A program made the translations under genes and the position numbers. The notes under the pieces were generated by a model, which was given only the letters and a program-made list of their open reading frames with translations, was not told the origin of the DNA and searched no databases. From a virus: DNA of 64,000 nucleotides. The DNA lies in the IMG/VR virus record IMGVR_UViG_3300033233_000001, positions 233,750 through 297,749 of that record. One strand, 5' to 3'. Of this stretch, positions 50,557-58,960 are shown piece after piece. Numbering within the stretch: the stretch's first letter is position 1; the number at the start of each line of letters is the position of its first letter.

Positions 50557-50569
50557 GCTTGCGACACAC
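50557..50569 (+). promoter_or_regulatory. GCTTNCGACACAC motif, one of four
   Basis: GCTTGCGACACAC, 11 bases before the ATG at 50580. Other copies: 28737-28749, 35220-35232 and 39327-39339, all just upstream of plus-strand genes. A weak TTGCCC/CACACT promoter pair could also be read at 50542-50570. Confidence 0.45.
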
Positions 50570-50579
50570 TCGGCCGACC

Positions 50580-50768
50580 ATGAAGCTCTACGCCGTCGTC
50601 TCCAAGGAGGGCCACAACAAGCCCCGGGTCCTAGCCGACCAGGGCGGCCGGCTGCTGGTCTTTGCCACCAAGGCCAAGGCCACAAGCGCGCGCGTCGAGG
50701 AGGCCCACGGCAGCGACTACCTGCTGCGCACCTGGAAGATCGTACCATTCGTACCGGAACACGTATGA
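50580..50768 (+). CDS. small early protein
   Basis: A 62-residue protein from the ATG at 50580: MKLYAVVSKEGHNKPRVLADQ then a basic AxAKATSARVEEA helix and LLRTWKIVPFVPE. No ribosome site is obvious and the motif GCTTGCGACACAC lies right upstream, so the message may be nearly leaderless. It overlaps the NADAR gene by ATGA. Confidence 0.6.
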   Translation: MKLYAVVSKEGHNKPRVLADQGGRLLVFATKAKATSARVEEAHGSDYLLRTWKIVPFVPEHV

Positions 50769-51520
50769 CCGAACCCATCACGCGTTTCGACGGTCGCTAT
50801 CGTTGGCTCTCGAATTTCTGGGCGTGCTTCGTCACGTTCGACGGCCGCGAGTACCAATCGACCGAAGCGGCTTACCAGGCCGCGAAGACAATCGACCTCA
50901 GTCTGCGTGCGCCATTCGAGTCCTACTTCGCCAGCAAGGCCAAGGAGGAAGGCGGGAAGCTGCCGCTGCGCGCCGACTGGGAAGACGTGAAGCTCGGAAT
51001 CATGGAAGACCTGAACCGGCAGAAGTTCGCGAACAACGCTGAACTTCGGGCGCGACTACTCGACACGGGAGACGCGGACCTCGTCGAGACGAATACCTGG
51101 GGAGACACGTTCTGGGGCCGAGATCACAACACCGGCGAGGGCGAGAACCACCTCGGGCGCATCCTCATGCGCATCCGCGACGAGCTACGGCCGCGAGTGC
51201 CTGGTCCGGAAGAAGCGATCGAGAGGCTGAGCGCAGAGTGGGCCGAAGCCGAGCGTGCTGTCGAGACCGCGGAGGATGGCGTGCGTGCGGCGAAGGACCG
51301 AGCACGCGACCTTCGGAAGCGCGTTGCGGTCGCTAAGTACGGCACGCATCGCGGACGCGAACATGCTAACGCGATGACCGTCATGAATCTTCGCGAGGCC
51401 ATCGCAGACGCCGCTCGCGAACACGGCGCGCAGTGCGTGGCCGACCAAAGGGTCAGCACTACGCCGCAGTGGGAAATGTTCCGTGCGCTGCTGGCGGTGC
51501 TCGCCGAGAGAGCGAGATGA
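50765..51520 (+). CDS. NADAR-family protein with coiled-coil extension
   Basis: A 251-residue protein. Residues 1-150 are NADAR (YbiA-like): YRWLSNFWACFVTFDGREY, STEAAYQAAKT, then NTWGDTFWGRDHNTGEGENHLG. NADAR enzymes cleave the N-glycosidic bond of ADP-ribosyl-type or riboflavin-precursor substrates; some reverse ADP-ribosylation of guanine in DNA made by DarT toxins. A 100-residue coiled-coil C-terminus is extra. A counter-defence role is plausible but inferred. Confidence 0.87.
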   Translation: MTEPITRFDGRYRWLSNFWACFVTFDGREYQSTEAAYQAAKTIDLSLRAPFESYFASKAKEEGGKLPLRADWEDVKLGIMEDLNRQKFANNAELRARLLDTGDADLVETNTWGDTFWGRDHNTGEGENHLGRILMRIRDELRPRVPGPEEAIERLSAEWAEAERAVETAEDGVRAAKDRARDLRKRVAVAKYGTHRGREHANAMTVMNLREAIADAAREHGAQCVADQRVSTTPQWEMFRALLAVLAERAR

Positions 51521-51990
51521 GGCTCGCCGTCACCGGTCACCGACCGCAGAAAACAGGCGGCTACGACGAGCCGAACCGTCTGCGCCTCGTCGCGTTCGCG
51601 CGTGAGCAGCTGGCTAAGCTCGCGCCCGCCCAGGTCATCAGCGGCATGGCCCTCGGCTGGGACCAGGCGATCGCCGAGGCCGCGCTCGATCTCGATCTGC
51701 CGCTGCTAGCGGCCATCCCGTGCGACGGCCAGGATTCGACCTGGCCGTTCATGTCGCGCAGACGCTACCGCGAGCTTCTCGGCCGCCCTGGCGTCGAGAG
51801 CCACGTAGTCTGCCCAGGATCTTACAAGCCGTACAAGATGCAGGTCCGCAACGAGTGGATGGTGCGGCAGGCCGATCTACTTCTCGCGCTGTTCGACGGA
51901 ACGGCTGGCGGGACTGCGAACTGCGTCGCGTACGCCCAAACCCAGGGCGTGAAGATCGTGAACGTCTGGAACGAGTGGATCGCCGGGTGA
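51517..51990 (+). CDS. SLOG-family (YpsA/DUF1273-like) protein
   Basis: A 157-residue protein with the Rossmann-like SLOG fold: MRLAVTGHRPQKTGGYDE, VISGMALGWDQAIAEAAL, IPCDGQD...WP, VRNEWMVRQADLLLALFDG, GGTANCVAYAQ. The family binds nucleotide-derived ligands. Close to NADAR and the NDT-NUDIX fusion, it may act in NAD or nucleotide metabolism or defence signalling; ligand unknown. ATGA and GTGA overlaps on both sides. Confidence 0.85.
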   Translation: MRLAVTGHRPQKTGGYDEPNRLRLVAFAREQLAKLAPAQVISGMALGWDQAIAEAALDLDLPLLAAIPCDGQDSTWPFMSRRRYRELLGRPGVESHVVCPGSYKPYKMQVRNEWMVRQADLLLALFDGTAGGTANCVAYAQTQGVKIVNVWNEWIAG

Positions 51991-52613
51991 TCGATCACTT
52001 CGCATGCTGGCTCGACCTACCTTGGGCCGTCGTCGACGTCGAGACGACGGGCTTTCAGCCGAGCTACGCGAAGATCGTCGAGCTTGCCGTCGTGCGCATG
52101 CAGGCGGGCAAGGTCGTAGCCAGCTGGTCGTCGTTGATCAACCCGCAGGTGTTCATCCCGCCCGAGGTCACGCGCATCCACGGCATCGACAACCAGGACG
52201 TCGTCGGCGCCCCGCGCTTCGTCGACGCGCTCAGCCGCTTCGTGCCGCTGCTCTCGGAGGCCATCCCGGTCGCCTACAACGCGCCGTTCGACCGCGGTTT
52301 CGTCATGAGCGCGCTGGCAGCGCTGCGTATCGAGGGCCTACCGAACCCGGCCCTCGGCGAGGGCTGGCCGGCATGGGTCGATCCTTGCGTCTGGGTGCGC
52401 CACCTCGATCGCTGCGTGCAGGACGGAAAGGCCAGCAATTCCCTCGCGGCGGCATGTCCGCGCTGGGGCGTCGAGTTCACGGAAAGCCATCGAGCGCTTG
52501 CGGACGCGACGGCGACGGGGCAGTTGTTGTGGGCGATCGGACCCGACGTCGGCAGGATGACGGTGAGCGAGCTACTGCGGAAGCAGGCGCTGCTCGGGGG
52601 AAGAAAGTCGTGA
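51987..52613 (+). CDS. DnaQ-like 3'-5' exonuclease
   Basis: A 208-residue protein, GTG start. DEDDh exonuclease motifs: DVETTGF (Exo I), YNAPFDRGF (Exo II), HRALADATAT (Exo III His and Asp). The IHGID segment is typical of DNA polymerase III epsilon-like proteins. It probably proofreads or trims DNA ends for the replication module. Coupled to SLOG and to the methyltransferase remnant. Confidence 0.9.
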   Translation: MIDHFACWLDLPWAVVDVETTGFQPSYAKIVELAVVRMQAGKVVASWSSLINPQVFIPPEVTRIHGIDNQDVVGAPRFVDALSRFVPLLSEAIPVAYNAPFDRGFVMSALAALRIEGLPNPALGEGWPAWVDPCVWVRHLDRCVQDGKASNSLAAACPRWGVEFTESHRALADATATGQLLWAIGPDVGRMTVSELLRKQALLGGRKS

Positions 52614-52798
52614 CGGTCACTATCCTCGAAGGCGACTGCATCGCCGTGATGAGTACGCTCGAACCGGCGAGCGTCGACATGGTACTGGCCGACCTCCCCT
52701 ACGGCACGACGTACGCCCCATGGGACTGCGCGATCAGTCTCGACGCCCTCTATGAAGCTCGGTGCGTGGCGCGACGAGCAGGACCAAGACGACGCTGA
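52610..52798 (+). pseudogene. truncated DNA methyltransferase remnant
   Basis: 62 residues, GTG start overlapping the exonuclease stop. ILEGDCIAVMSTLEPASVDMVLADLPYGTTYAPWD is a methyltransferase start with a DPPY-type motif (here DLPY), as in phage N-6 adenine or N-4 cytosine enzymes. After LDALYE the frame runs into unrelated sequence and stops. The SAM-binding FxGxG part and the target-recognition region are missing, so activity is not expected. The next gene's ATG lies inside it. Confidence 0.75.
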
Positions 52799-52940
52799 CG
52801 TGCTGTTGCGCGACCTGGGCGGCGAGGTCAAGGAAGACGTGTGGGCTCTGATCGAGCCGTACCTGCAAAAGGGACGCGAGGACAAAAGTTGGTACGCGTT
52901 CGAGACGCTCTGGGAGGACATTCATGGAGACGATGACTAA
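52752..52940 (+). CDS. small acidic protein starting inside the remnant
   Basis: A 62-residue acidic protein: MKLGAWRDEQDQDDADVLLRD and on, ending DIHGDDD. Its start lies within the methyltransferase remnant, with no ribosome site, as if a deletion brought the two together. It overlaps the next gene by 17 bases. Confidence 0.6.
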   Translation: MKLGAWRDEQDQDDADVLLRDLGGEVKEDVWALIEPYLQKGREDKSWYAFETLWEDIHGDDD

Positions 52941-53283
52941 GCAGCTGTCGGAAGCGGTTCTGCTCCGGGATGCGCTCCTGGCTCGCAGCATCGTAATTTC
53001 GATGCACCGCGCGCGTTCGGCTCTGTCCGAGTGCCCATGTCCGCGCCGGATTTCGCCGGATGCTCTGATTGTATCCGCTGCTCTGCTAGAACTGCTGGCC
53101 TCCCGATGGGGCTTGGTCGCGCCTGTCTGGACACAGGCCGTGGGCGGTCTGTCGATGCCGTTCTACGTAACGTCGCTCGCTCTCCGTTCGGCGCGCGAGC
53201 GAGCTATGTGTGAGCGTGAGTCCCCACTGCCGCTCAAGCGGCGGAACGTGTTCGCGCCCGGCGAGTTCCTGACGTTCGCGTGA
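52924..53283 (+). CDS. unknown helical early protein
   Basis: A 119-residue protein from the ATG at 52924 (GGAGG 6 bases upstream). Pattern: helix to residue 40 with RSALSECPCPRRI, then helices and a C-terminal LPLKRRNVFAPGEFLTF. No domain recognised. Five bases before the primase start. Confidence 0.6.
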   Translation: METMTKQLSEAVLLRDALLARSIVISMHRARSALSECPCPRRISPDALIVSAALLELLASRWGLVAPVWTQAVGGLSMPFYVTSLALRSARERAMCERESPLPLKRRNVFAPGEFLTFA

Positions 53284-53287
53284 GAGC

Positions 53288-54460
53288 TTGGCGCTCTCGC
53301 TTGACGACAAGATCCGCTTCTTCCGTGAGGCCACTCGCGGGGCTGACGACGTCGTCGCTATCCGCAGCGACACCGACGGCACTGGCCCACCCTGGAAGCC
53401 CGTGTACGCAGCGCTCACGGACGACAACGTCCGGCTGCATCTGGCGGGGACGATCGAGATCGGATCATACCCGCTCATCCCCGTCGACGGCGGATTCCCG
53501 CTCATCTGGTGGATCGGAGCGGACTTCGACGGTAAGCGTCCGGGCTCCATCTGGGAGCGCGACGTCAGACGCGTCGTGCGCTTCATGCTCGACCTCGACG
53601 CGAACGTCATGGTCAATCTTTCGCGGTCGGCCAAGGGCGCCCACGTGCGCGTGCTCTTCCGGGAGCCTGTGCCGGCGTGGATGGCGCGCCGCTGGATGTA
53701 CGCGTGGCTTCAGGAAGCCCAGGTCACCAAGGACGACTCGTTCGACGGCAACACGAGCTACGACCGCTTCATCCCGCCGCAGGACACGCTCCAGGGCGGC
53801 CTCAACAGCAAGGGTCGACGCGAGATCGGCAACCTCCTCGGGAGCCCCCTGAACGGGCGCCTGGCCCGTGCCTACAAGGGCACGCTGGTCCTCGATCCGG
53901 TAGCGGTGTCCCTCGACGACTACGAGCCGGACGGCAAGCACTGGGACTACCTGGTCGCGGCCGTCGAGAACCGCGCCTGGGGCGTCGAGGAGCTTCGGAA
54001 GGCGCTGAGCGAGATCCCCGGCACCCCCGACATGAACCCGCCGGCCTGGCGAAGCTACGCTAGCCATGGCGGTACTGGCGGCGGCACGGTCGACGGTCGA
54101 CGGCTACGTGTCGTCGCAGCCGACGGCATGCTTGCCTTCACGCTCGACTTCTGCGAGTTCTTCCGGCACATGCGCACGTGCGGCCTACAGACCTACGGCA
54201 TGTGGCTCGCCCTCGCCACGCAGCTGCATCACTACGGGGACGATGGGCACCAGGCATTTCACCAGATCAGCAGCCTAGATCCGCGGTACAACTTCGACCA
54301 GGCCGAGAAGCTCTGGACCTCGACGCGGGATTTGCCTCAGAAGTGCACGACCATCGCGGCGCGCGAGTGGGTGTGTCCGCACCTCGACACTCCTCGATGC
54401 GCTGGGGCGAAGGCTCCGGCGTATTTCTGGGAGCATGTGTACTACGAGCCGGTGCCGTGA
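53288..54460 (+). CDS. AEP primase (TOTE-like)
   Basis: A 390-residue protein, TTG start. Its core matches the archaeo-eukaryotic primase domain of TOTE conflict systems: IGADFDGKRP (metal Asp), a RSAKGAHVRVLFREPVPAWMARR segment, TSYDRFIPPQD, and GNLLGSPLNGRLAR. The C-terminal ~115 residues form a PriCT-like helical domain with a Cys motif (VCPHLDTPRCAGAKAPAYFW). It should make RNA/DNA primers for viral replication. Confidence 0.8.
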   Translation: MALSLDDKIRFFREATRGADDVVAIRSDTDGTGPPWKPVYAALTDDNVRLHLAGTIEIGSYPLIPVDGGFPLIWWIGADFDGKRPGSIWERDVRRVVRFMLDLDANVMVNLSRSAKGAHVRVLFREPVPAWMARRWMYAWLQEAQVTKDDSFDGNTSYDRFIPPQDTLQGGLNSKGRREIGNLLGSPLNGRLARAYKGTLVLDPVAVSLDDYEPDGKHWDYLVAAVENRAWGVEELRKALSEIPGTPDMNPPAWRSYASHGGTGGGTVDGRRLRVVAADGMLAFTLDFCEFFRHMRTCGLQTYGMWLALATQLHHYGDDGHQAFHQISSLDPRYNFDQAEKLWTSTRDLPQKCTTIAAREWVCPHLDTPRCAGAKAPAYFWEHVYYEPVP

Positions 54461-54900
54461 TGGCCGACCGGTCCGCAGCCGATAAGCTCGCTATCATCGA
54501 GCAAGAGCTTGCTCGCCTCCACGACGAGCACGAGACGCTCTTCGACTCGCTCATCGATCCTGCCATCGCTATGTGGCTCGCGGAGTTCCCGCCGCCGCGC
54601 ACGGGCAAGAAGCAGAGTGCGCCGCGCGTGTTGACGGCGTTCGAGATGGCGACGGTCCTGCGGCTCGACGAGCTAAGCCCTCAGATCCGCAAGCTCGAAG
54701 CGGCCGCCGCATTCTTGGTCGTCCGCACCATCGACGAGATGGGGGGACGAGCGAGCGAGGGCCTGGAAGACCCCGAGGCGCTGCTGCGCGCGGCTCTCGT
54801 GTGCATGGCGCGCGCATGGCGGTCTGGCTGCCGCGACGTCGAGCACCGGGTCACGCTACAGGCGATCGCAGCTTACCTGCGGAGCCTCGACGAGGACTAG
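54460..54900 (+). CDS. helical protein after primase
   Basis: A 146-residue protein, ATG overlapping the primase stop (TGATG). Coiled coil at the start (LAIIEQELARLHDEHETLFDSL), then helices with VLTAFEMATVLRLDELSPQIRKLEAAAAFLV. It is the last gene of the rightward block and converges on the DnaJ gene with 5 bases between them. A primase partner is possible. No family recognised. Confidence 0.65.
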   Translation: MADRSAADKLAIIEQELARLHDEHETLFDSLIDPAIAMWLAEFPPPRTGKKQSAPRVLTAFEMATVLRLDELSPQIRKLEAAAAFLVVRTIDEMGGRASEGLEDPEALLRAALVCMARAWRSGCRDVEHRVTLQAIAAYLRSLDED

Positions 54901-54905
54901 CGTTC

Positions 54906-57608
54906 TCATCTTCGTCGCCGCCGGTTTCTCTTCGGCCGCCGCCGTGGTCCATGCACGATCCTGCCGATCATCATGCCGACGGAGAACGCGACGACCTGCA
55001 CGGCGAGACCAGTCGCTAGCTGACCCCACCAGGGCCAGCGCTTCGACGATCTTGCTGGTGCTAGCGCCGTAGGACGCGCTGGAGAGACAGTCGCCGCCGG
55101 ATTCGTGTACACCACGACCGGGCCGGTAAACACCGAGCCGGTGTAGATGTTGATCGGTTGGCTGAAAATGCCCTGCTGAACAGGGTTCGCAGAGTCCTTA
55201 CGCTTGCGCTTCTTCTTCTTTTTCTTGGGCTTTCGCGGCTTACTGCGCGCTTCCGCTTCAGCCGCCGCAACGTCCATCGCATCTGCGGCGTTTTCAGCGG
55301 CCTTTTCCGCTTCAGCACGCCGCAGGAACTCGCTCCACTCGACGTCTTCCGTCGACTCTCGAAGTGCGAGGGCGGGACGCTTTCGCTTTTGTGCGCCAGC
55401 GCCGGCCAGACGTTGAACCGCATCGTAGGCGGCAGTCAGATCTGCGAAGACGTCGCTGTCGCCACCGAGGTCCGGATGCAGCTTGCGCGCAGCGCGACGC
55501 AGGCTTTTACGCGCCGTCGTTCCCAGCAACTCAAGGTCGTCACTCTCGTCGATGTAATCGGCGGGGCCTCCATCGCGCTTGAGATAAATCGGTGGCAGTC
55601 CGCCGCCGCCACCAGTCAGAATACCGGCGCCGCCCGCGGGCACAAACGGCGGAACGTACGCCGGAGGTAGCGGCGGAGGCGGAGGAGGCGGCGGCGGCGG
55701 GAGCGGGCCAAGACCGAACGAGTCCGGCTGCTGCGGTACCGGACGGTCGAGTCGATCTGGGAAGACCGCACCGAAGAACGTCGGAACCGCCGCTGGCGCG
55801 ACGATGACGACGACCGGCACCTGCTCTGGCACCGGAGCCCTCGGACGATCGAGCCACTCAGGCGCGTACGCATCGAAGAACGGCGCAGTACGATCAATCG
55901 GCGTTTCGGCGACGCTATCCGGCTGCTGTGGTACCGGCCGATCCAGCCGATCGTCGAAGTAGGCCTCGGCGAACGGAACAACATCTTCCGGTTCGACGAA
56001 GACGACTGCTACTTGCTCGGCGATCGGAAGCCAGGGCCGATCGATACGGTCCGGAACTAGCGCATCGAAATAGGGGTCCGTTCTGTCGAGCGGGACCAGC
56101 GACAGACTATCTGGCTGCTGCGGTGCCGGCCGGTCGAGGCGATCCGGCGCTACGACATCCTCAAGCGGCGAGGTTCGGTCAGTAGCGGTCTCGACCGCCG
56201 ACTCGGGCTGTTGCGGCTGCGGACGATCCAGCCGCTCTGGCGCATACGCGTCAAAGAAGGTGGCAGCGCTCTCTTGGATCGGCTGCGGCGACTCTGGCTG
56301 CTGCGGTACCGGACGGTCGAGTCGATCATCGAAGTAGGCGTCCGCGAATGGAATAACGTCTTCGGGCTCAACGAAGACCAGCGCCAACTGATCGGCGACC
56401 AGGAGATACGGCCTATCAAGACGCTCGGGTGCGTACGCATCGAAGAACAACGACGCGCGATCGACTGGCGTCGCGGCAACACTGTCTGGCTGCTGCGGTA
56501 CAGGACGATCGAGACGCTCTGGCGCCACGACATCCGCAAGCGACTGCGTCCGATCGATGGATGTCGCAACAAAGCTATCGGGCTGCTGCGGTACAGGACG
56601 ATCGAGACGCTCTGGCGCCACGACATCCGCAAGCGACTGCGTCCGATCGATGGATGTCGCAACAAAGCTATCGGGCTGCTGCGGTACCGGCCTATCCAAC
56701 CGGTCGTCAAAATAAGCCTCGGCAAACGGGACGACGTCCTCTGGCTCGACGAAGACCAGCGCCAGCTGATCGGCAACTAGGAGATACGGCCGGTCCAGAC
56801 GCTCTGGCGCCACAACCGTCGCCAGTGGCGACGTGCGATCGCGTGACGTAAACGTCGCGCTGTCCGGCTGCTGCGGCCACGGTCTATCGATGCGGTCCGG
56901 GAAGAACGCGGCCGCTGCCGGAGCAGTCCGGTCGCGCGGGACGATCGCCGTGTCAGGCTGCTGCGCGCCGGGCTTGTCGAGACGGTCGGGGAAGATCGCC
57001 GCCGCCGCGGGAACAACGCGGTCTCTCGGCGTAAAAACAAACGAGTCCGGCTGCTGCGGTACCGGACGGTCGACACGGTCCGGGAAAACAGCGACGGCTA
57101 GCGGGGCAACTCGCTCGCGGATCGGGGCGACGAACGAGTCCGGCTGCTGAGCGCGCGGACGATCGAGTCGCTCCGGAGCGTACGTCTCCGCAAACGGAAG
57201 ACGCCTGTCTCGCGGAACAAGTACCGACTCACCAAGAACAAAGCGAGAGGCAGCGTCGAGCCGTGGAGGACCGATGGCATCGAAGAACGTCGCCGTCCGC
57301 TCGCGAAGCGCGATGACGAACGAGTCTGGCTGCTGCGGACGCGGGCGGTCGAGACGTTCCGGCGCGACAACAGTCTCTAGCGGCCCAGTACGTTCTGGGA
57401 TCGGGGTAGAGAACGAGTCCGGCTGCTGCGGTACCGGACGGTCGAGTCGATCTGGGAAGACCGCACCGAAGAACGTCGGAACCGCCGGAGGCTGTAGCGG
57501 ATAGACCGCCGACTCCGGCTGCTGCGGAACTCGCGCCGGGAAAGCAACCGGCGCGTCCACTGACGGGACGAGCGGAAGCTGCTGCGCGATGAGTGACGCA
57601 AGCGCCAC
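54906..57608 (-). CDS. 900-residue PERLDRP-repeat protein with DnaJ-like domain and basic tail
   Basis: GTG start with AGGAGG 4 bases upstream. Residues ~30-610 are about 20 degenerate units of 31-37 residues, each with (P/A)(D/E)RLDRP...PQQPDS. A Pro/Gly hinge precedes a J-like domain (~660-700, LLGTTARKSLRRAARKLHPDLGG ... FADLTAAYDAVQRLAG); the HPD of the J loop is intact. A Lys-rich stretch, a membrane segment (QLATGLAVQVVAFSVGMMIG) and the tail PRRRPKRNRRRRR end it. It links this late block to the left one. Confidence 0.82.
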   Translation of the reverse strand: MALASLIAQQLPLVPSVDAPVAFPARVPQQPESAVYPLQPPAVPTFFGAVFPDRLDRPVPQQPDSFSTPIPERTGPLETVVAPERLDRPRPQQPDSFVIALRERTATFFDAIGPPRLDAASRFVLGESVLVPRDRRLPFAETYAPERLDRPRAQQPDSFVAPIRERVAPLAVAVFPDRVDRPVPQQPDSFVFTPRDRVVPAAAAIFPDRLDKPGAQQPDTAIVPRDRTAPAAAAFFPDRIDRPWPQQPDSATFTSRDRTSPLATVVAPERLDRPYLLVADQLALVFVEPEDVVPFAEAYFDDRLDRPVPQQPDSFVATSIDRTQSLADVVAPERLDRPVPQQPDSFVATSIDRTQSLADVVAPERLDRPVPQQPDSVAATPVDRASLFFDAYAPERLDRPYLLVADQLALVFVEPEDVIPFADAYFDDRLDRPVPQQPESPQPIQESAATFFDAYAPERLDRPQPQQPESAVETATDRTSPLEDVVAPDRLDRPAPQQPDSLSLVPLDRTDPYFDALVPDRIDRPWLPIAEQVAVVFVEPEDVVPFAEAYFDDRLDRPVPQQPDSVAETPIDRTAPFFDAYAPEWLDRPRAPVPEQVPVVVIVAPAAVPTFFGAVFPDRLDRPVPQQPDSFGLGPLPPPPPPPPPPLPPAYVPPFVPAGGAGILTGGGGGLPPIYLKRDGGPADYIDESDDLELLGTTARKSLRRAARKLHPDLGGDSDVFADLTAAYDAVQRLAGAGAQKRKRPALALRESTEDVEWSEFLRRAEAEKAAENAADAMDVAAAEAEARSKPRKPKKKKKKRKRKDSANPVQQGIFSQPINIYTGSVFTGPVVVYTNPAATVSPARPTALAPARSSKRWPWWGQLATGLAVQVVAFSVGMMIGRIVHGPRRRPKRNRRRRR
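56488..56685 (-). repeat. 93-bp perfect tandem duplication
   Basis: Two apparently identical 93-base units (31 codons) within the repeat region, for example the motif CAGGACGATCGAGACGC at 56501 and again at 56594. The lack of silent differences marks a recent duplication, showing that the array still expands. Confidence 0.85.
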
Positions 57609-57634
57609 ACGCGCCTCCTGTCAGCGGACGTGGT

Positions 57635-58303
57635 TCAGGTCTTCATGATCAGCTGGACTTCATGCCAACGGATGAAGAAGAACTGCTGAGCCGCGGCGGC
57701 CGCAGCTGCCTTCACGGCCTGCACACTGAACGCGCCACCGGGCGGCACGATGTAGAGGCCGCGCGCGCTGACCTCGTTGACCTTCCAGTTTGCACCCGCA
57801 GCCGCAGCGGCCATCTGGCCCGAGGTGCCATGAGCGAACCAGCCGTCATTCGCCACCGTCGCCGTCGTACGCGGGATGCCACGACCACCGTATGCACCAC
57901 GACCAGAAAGCGAGCGCGTCGTCGTAAGCGCCGTGCCCGTCGGTGCCGCGCTGTTCGCGGCATTGAGCATGGCAAAGATCGCCGTCACGTCCGTCTGCGC
58001 CGCGTCGACGACGCCTTCCCAGGACCCGAACGAGTCGATCACGTAGCTCATCCCGGTCGCTGGCTCGCCATTCTGGAGCGTGAGCCCGCTCGTCGTCGTC
58101 GGCAGCGCTGTGAGCGCCGCGAGACCGGTGGCAAGTGCCACCTGGTAGCTCTGACCGAGACGCACGAGTTCCGCTAGCTCGGGCATCGACTGTGCGACGA
58201 CGAGGTCGCCGCGGTTGTTGATGATGATCTGCTCGTCCTCGCGATTCTCGGGGTAATTGCCCGCGAAGAACCCCCTGACACGTCCTGCGAATTTCGCCAA
58301 CAT
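57635..58303 (-). CDS. structural-type protein
   Basis: A 222-residue protein: MLAKFAGRVRGFFAGN start, then Ala/Thr-rich beta sequence (MSYVIDSFGSWEGVV; RGLYIVPPGGAFSV; FFIRWHEVQLI). The polar start plus beta-rich, low-Cys composition is typical of phage capsid-associated or decoration proteins. No family recognised. It lies one gene away from M4-like zinc protein and shares style with the gene at 58961. Confidence 0.62.
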   Translation of the reverse strand: MLAKFAGRVRGFFAGNYPENREDEQIIINNRGDLVVAQSMPELAELVRLGQSYQVALATGLAALTALPTTTSGLTLQNGEPATGMSYVIDSFGSWEGVVDAAQTDVTAIFAMLNAANSAAPTGTALTTTRSLSGRGAYGGRGIPRTTATVANDGWFAHGTSGQMAAAAAGANWKVNEVSARGLYIVPPGGAFSVQAVKAAAAAAAQQFFFIRWHEVQLIMKT

Positions 58304-58315
58304 GATCGTTTCCTC

Positions 58316-58615
58316 CTACTCGCCCTGCATCTCTTGAAGGACTCGGATCACGCGAAGGTGCTCCTCGATCTTCGTCAGCAGATCAACAACCTCTCGCGGA
58401 TCTACCGGCAACGGGAAGTCCTTGCCGACCAAAGGCCCCCGTGGATTCTGGTCTGGACTCGCATAGCCGATGTCCACGCGCTCGCGGACGGCCTCCGTCG
58501 TGCCGTCGCTCTGCACGACCCGCGTCGCGTCCATCACCGGACCGCCTGAGTCGGGGTTAGCCGGTGTCAGGATGATCGTCGCGTCGTCGTCGTTGTTGGA
58601 TTCCGGATCTGCCAC
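58316..58615 (-). CDS. small acidic late protein
   Basis: A 99-residue protein, GTG start with GAGAGG upstream. Acidic start (MADPESNNDDDATII), a Pro-rich middle and a C-terminal helix (REVVDLLTKIEEHLRVIRVLQEM) suited to coiled-coil pairing. Sits between structural genes; possible adaptor. No family recognised. Confidence 0.62.
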   Translation of the reverse strand: MADPESNNDDDATIILTPANPDSGGPVMDATRVVQSDGTTEAVRERVDIGYASPDQNPRGPLVGKDFPLPVDPREVVDLLTKIEEHLRVIRVLQEMQGE

Positions 58616-58618
58616 GGA

Positions 58619-58957
58619 TCATCCTCTCGTGGGCCAACGACTGTATCGGCTCTCGTCGACGCGCTGGTTGCTTGCCTCTCGCGCACGTTCGTCGATCCCG
58701 CGAAGAAAAGCGCCGCGCTTTTCCATCCGCTCCAGTTTTTTCTCGAACGGCTCGCAGCGCCCCTCTGCGCCACAGGACGCGCAGATCGGACTCATGCACC
58801 CGCGGCAGAAGTCCAGCCTGTCAGCCGGTGCCGTGACCCGGCCAGCAGCGTCTTTCGTGACGAACACCACCCGCTGGCAATGCCGACAGGTAATCGTGTC
58901 CCACTCACGCGTTGTCGCGCCGGGGTCCGTGATCGTCGCGTAGCCTCCAACGCGCAC
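58619..58957 (-). CDS. zinc-binding late protein
   Basis: A 112-residue protein, GTG start. CRHC...CRGCMSPICASC...C gives two zinc pairs, followed by EPFEKKLERMEKRG. I have seen this Cys order followed by PFExxLExxExRG in phage late regions; it often lies next to structural genes. Function unknown. Confidence 0.68.
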   Translation of the reverse strand: MRVGGYATITDPGATTREWDTITCRHCQRVVFVTKDAAGRVTAPADRLDFCRGCMSPICASCGAEGRCEPFEKKLERMEKRGAFLRGIDERAREASNQRVDESRYSRWPTRG

Positions 58958-58960
58958 GAA

